The notes under the pieces were generated by a model, which was not told the origin of the DNA, ran no database searches, and saw nothing but the letters and a program-made list of their open reading frames with translations. A stretch of 32,071 nt of DNA from JBKHXU01 sp046565865 (GTDB lineage Bacteria; Pseudomonadota; Gammaproteobacteria; Acidiferrobacterales; Sulfurifustaceae): NCBI GenBank assembly GCA_046565865.1, contig JBKHXU010000030.1, positions 1 to 32,071 of the forward strand. Direction: 5' to 3'. Both the position numbers and the translations under genes were made by a program. Shown here one piece after another: positions 30,997-32,071 of the stretch. Each line of letters begins with the position of its first letter. Position 1 is the stretch's first letter.

Positions 30997-31975
30997 TCTG
31001 ACGCCGTTGCACGTCGTCGCCGGTCTCATCTGGGACGGCACGCGCGTCTTTATCACCCGCCGTCATGCCGCCGCGCACCAGGGCGACCTGTGGGAATTTC
31101 CCGGCGGCAAGCTTGGGGCCGGCGAAGAACCGCAGCAAGGATTGGCGCGCGAGCTGCACGAAGAACTGGGTATCACCGTGCGCAGCGCCGAACCGTACGC
31201 CAAGGTCCACTACGTTTACCCCGAACGCGCGGTGTTGCTCGATGTCTGGCGCGTGACCGCCTACGACGGCGTCGCGCACGGGCGCGAGGGCCAAGCGGCG
31301 TGCTGGCGTGATGTTACGGCGCTGCGCCCGTCCGATTTCCCCCTGGCCGATCGCCCGATCGTGCGGCGCCTGCAATTGCCGCGGCTTTATGCGATCAGCA
31401 ATGCCGCCGCGGTGGGGCTCGATGCATTCACAATCTCACTCGAACGCGCGCTCGATGCGGGGCTGCGGCTGGTGCAGCTGCGCGAACCGGCGCTCGATGT
31501 AGACGCGTATTGCGCGTACGCACGCAAGCTCGCCGCGCTCTGCCACCGTTACGGGGCCAAGCTGCTGATCAACGCCGACCCGGCACTATTGGCGGCGTGT
31601 GAGGCCGATGGGGTGCAGCTTTCGGCGCGCCGACTCGCCTCGCTCGCGGCGCGGCCAATCGAGGCCAACCTGTTGCTCGGGGCCTCGTGCCATAACCGTG
31701 CGGAGCTGGCGCTGGCGCAGGCGATCGAGGTCGATTTCGCGCTGTTGTCGCCGGTCGAGCCGACGCCGAGCCACCCGCATGCGATTGCGCTCGGGTGGGA
31801 CGCGTTTCAACAACTCTGCGCCACGACTCATCTTCCCGTCTACGCCCTCGGCGGCCTGGCGACTAGCGACGTGGGGCGTGCCCGCCAAGCCGGCGCCATC
31901 GGGGTGGCGGCGATTCGCGGCGTGTGGGAGGCAGACGATATCGTCGCTGCGATCAAGACGACGCTTGCCGACTGA
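30977..31975 (+). CDS. MutT-type Nudix hydrolase fused to a ThiE-like domain
   Basis: The 332-residue protein joins two domains. Residues 1-132 are a MutT-like Nudix domain; the Nudix box at 44-66 is complete (GKLGAGE...RELHEELGI), and FITRRHAAAHQGDLWEFPGG closely follows E. coli MutT, so 8-oxo-dGTP sanitation is likely. Residues about 133-332 are a TIM-barrel resembling thiamine-phosphate synthase ThiE, but hallmark residues differ: QLREP for QLREK, INAD for INDR, GVQLSARRL for GVHLGQxD and SPVEPTPSHP for GPVxPTxTK. Thiamine synthesis is therefore doubtful. This fusion is known in Pseudomonas and relatives. The ATG at 30977 overlaps argJ by 20 nt; its stop overlaps coaE tail-to-tail. Confidence 0.9.
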   Translation: MPSIDRDLTPLHVVAGLIWDGTRVFITRRHAAAHQGDLWEFPGGKLGAGEEPQQGLARELHEELGITVRSAEPYAKVHYVYPERAVLLDVWRVTAYDGVAHGREGQAACWRDVTALRPSDFPLADRPIVRRLQLPRLYAISNAAAVGLDAFTISLERALDAGLRLVQLREPALDVDAYCAYARKLAALCHRYGAKLLINADPALLAACEADGVQLSARRLASLAARPIEANLLLGASCHNRAELALAQAIEVDFALLSPVEPTPSHPHAIALGWDAFQQLCATTHLPVYALGGLATSDVGRARQAGAIGVAAIRGVWEADDIVAAIKTTLAD

Positions 31976-32071
31976 GCGCGAGATAACGTTGGTGCAACGC
32001 GTCCACCTGCGGCGCCAGTGCGGCGGCCTCGCCGCTGTTCTCGATGATATCGTCGGCCCGCGCGCGGCGCG
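31953..32071 (-). CDS. coaE: dephospho-CoA kinase CoaE (3' end only)
   Basis: Only the last 38 residues are visible. The sequence RARADDIIENSG, then VDALHQRYLAL, matches the C-terminal ADDVI-NNG and LHRRYL signature of CoaE, which phosphorylates dephospho-CoA in the last step of CoA synthesis. The rest lies beyond position 32071. The gene runs toward the MutT-ThiE fusion, and their 3' ends overlap by 23 nt (31953-31975). Confidence 0.85.
   Translation of the reverse strand, partial: RRARADDIIENSGEAAALAPQVDALHQRYLALSRQASS

Overview
The window is chromosomal housekeeping DNA from a GC-rich Gammaproteobacterium, probably one of the deeper non-enteric lineages (Chromatiales- or Acidiferrobacterales-like). 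Gene order supports this. It joins the yceD-rpmF-plsX-fab cluster, the maf/sppA/HAD/rluC/rne neighbourhood, the exbB-exbD-msbA-lpxK-ycaR-kdsB-ptp lipid A/LPS cluster, comEC with lolCD, and the dciA-M23-secA-argJ-mutT-coaE block, an arrangement I recall from Pseudomonas and other Gammaproteobacteria. No phage, insertion sequence with transposase, CRISPR array, rRNA or tRNA was seen.

Layout. (1) 1-4338, minus strand: yceD-rpmF-plsX-fabH-fabD-fabG, with fabG cut by the window edge. This is 50S ribosomal protein L32 plus fatty-acid and phospholipid initiation genes behind one good sigma70 promoter. (2) 4522-8385, plus strand: a two-subunit biotin-dependent pyruvate carboxylase (pycA, pycB) followed by the YceF-type maf gene. 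The pair is inserted between yceD and maf. (3) 8377-11339, minus strand: rluC, a Gph-like HAD phosphatase, a small Rieske [2Fe-2S] protein and the signal-peptide peptidase sppA, tightly coupled by overlaps. (4) 11821-14151, plus strand: rne (RNase E) behind a long structured leader. (5) 14210-19687, minus strand: exbB-exbD-msbA-lpxK-ycaR-kdsB-ptp, for lipid A flipping, lipid A kinase, CMP-KDO synthesis and a small tyrosine phosphatase. A decayed extra copy of the ptp 5' end and a palindromic repeat lie between kdsB and ptp. (6) 19688-19945: an intergenic block made almost entirely of repeat-like palindromes. (7) 19946-25848, minus strand: dciA, a CapA-like lipoprotein, lolC-type permease, lolD and comEC. 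(8) 25912-31975, plus strand: an M23 envelope peptidase, secA, argJ and a MutT-ThiE fusion. The coaE 3' end runs in from the right edge.

The genes largely serve envelope building: fatty-acid initiation, lipid A and KDO supply and export, lipoprotein sorting, protein translocation, and peptidoglycan/envelope cleavage. RNA processing (RNase E, RluC, L32, YceD) and replication loading (DciA) are mixed in. The two-subunit carboxylase would supply oxaloacetate from pyruvate.

No wholly new system is evident. The most unusual features are: a 22-nt sequence shared by the yceD and rluC start sites that suggests near-leaderless transcripts; a long rne leader with nested hairpins and a Shine-Dalgarno sequence buried in a stem; a small ORF made of a dead ptp N-terminus read through a palindromic repeat; a paired repeat family; an M23 gene with deviant leucine codons; and a ThiE-like domain lacking hallmark active-site residues.
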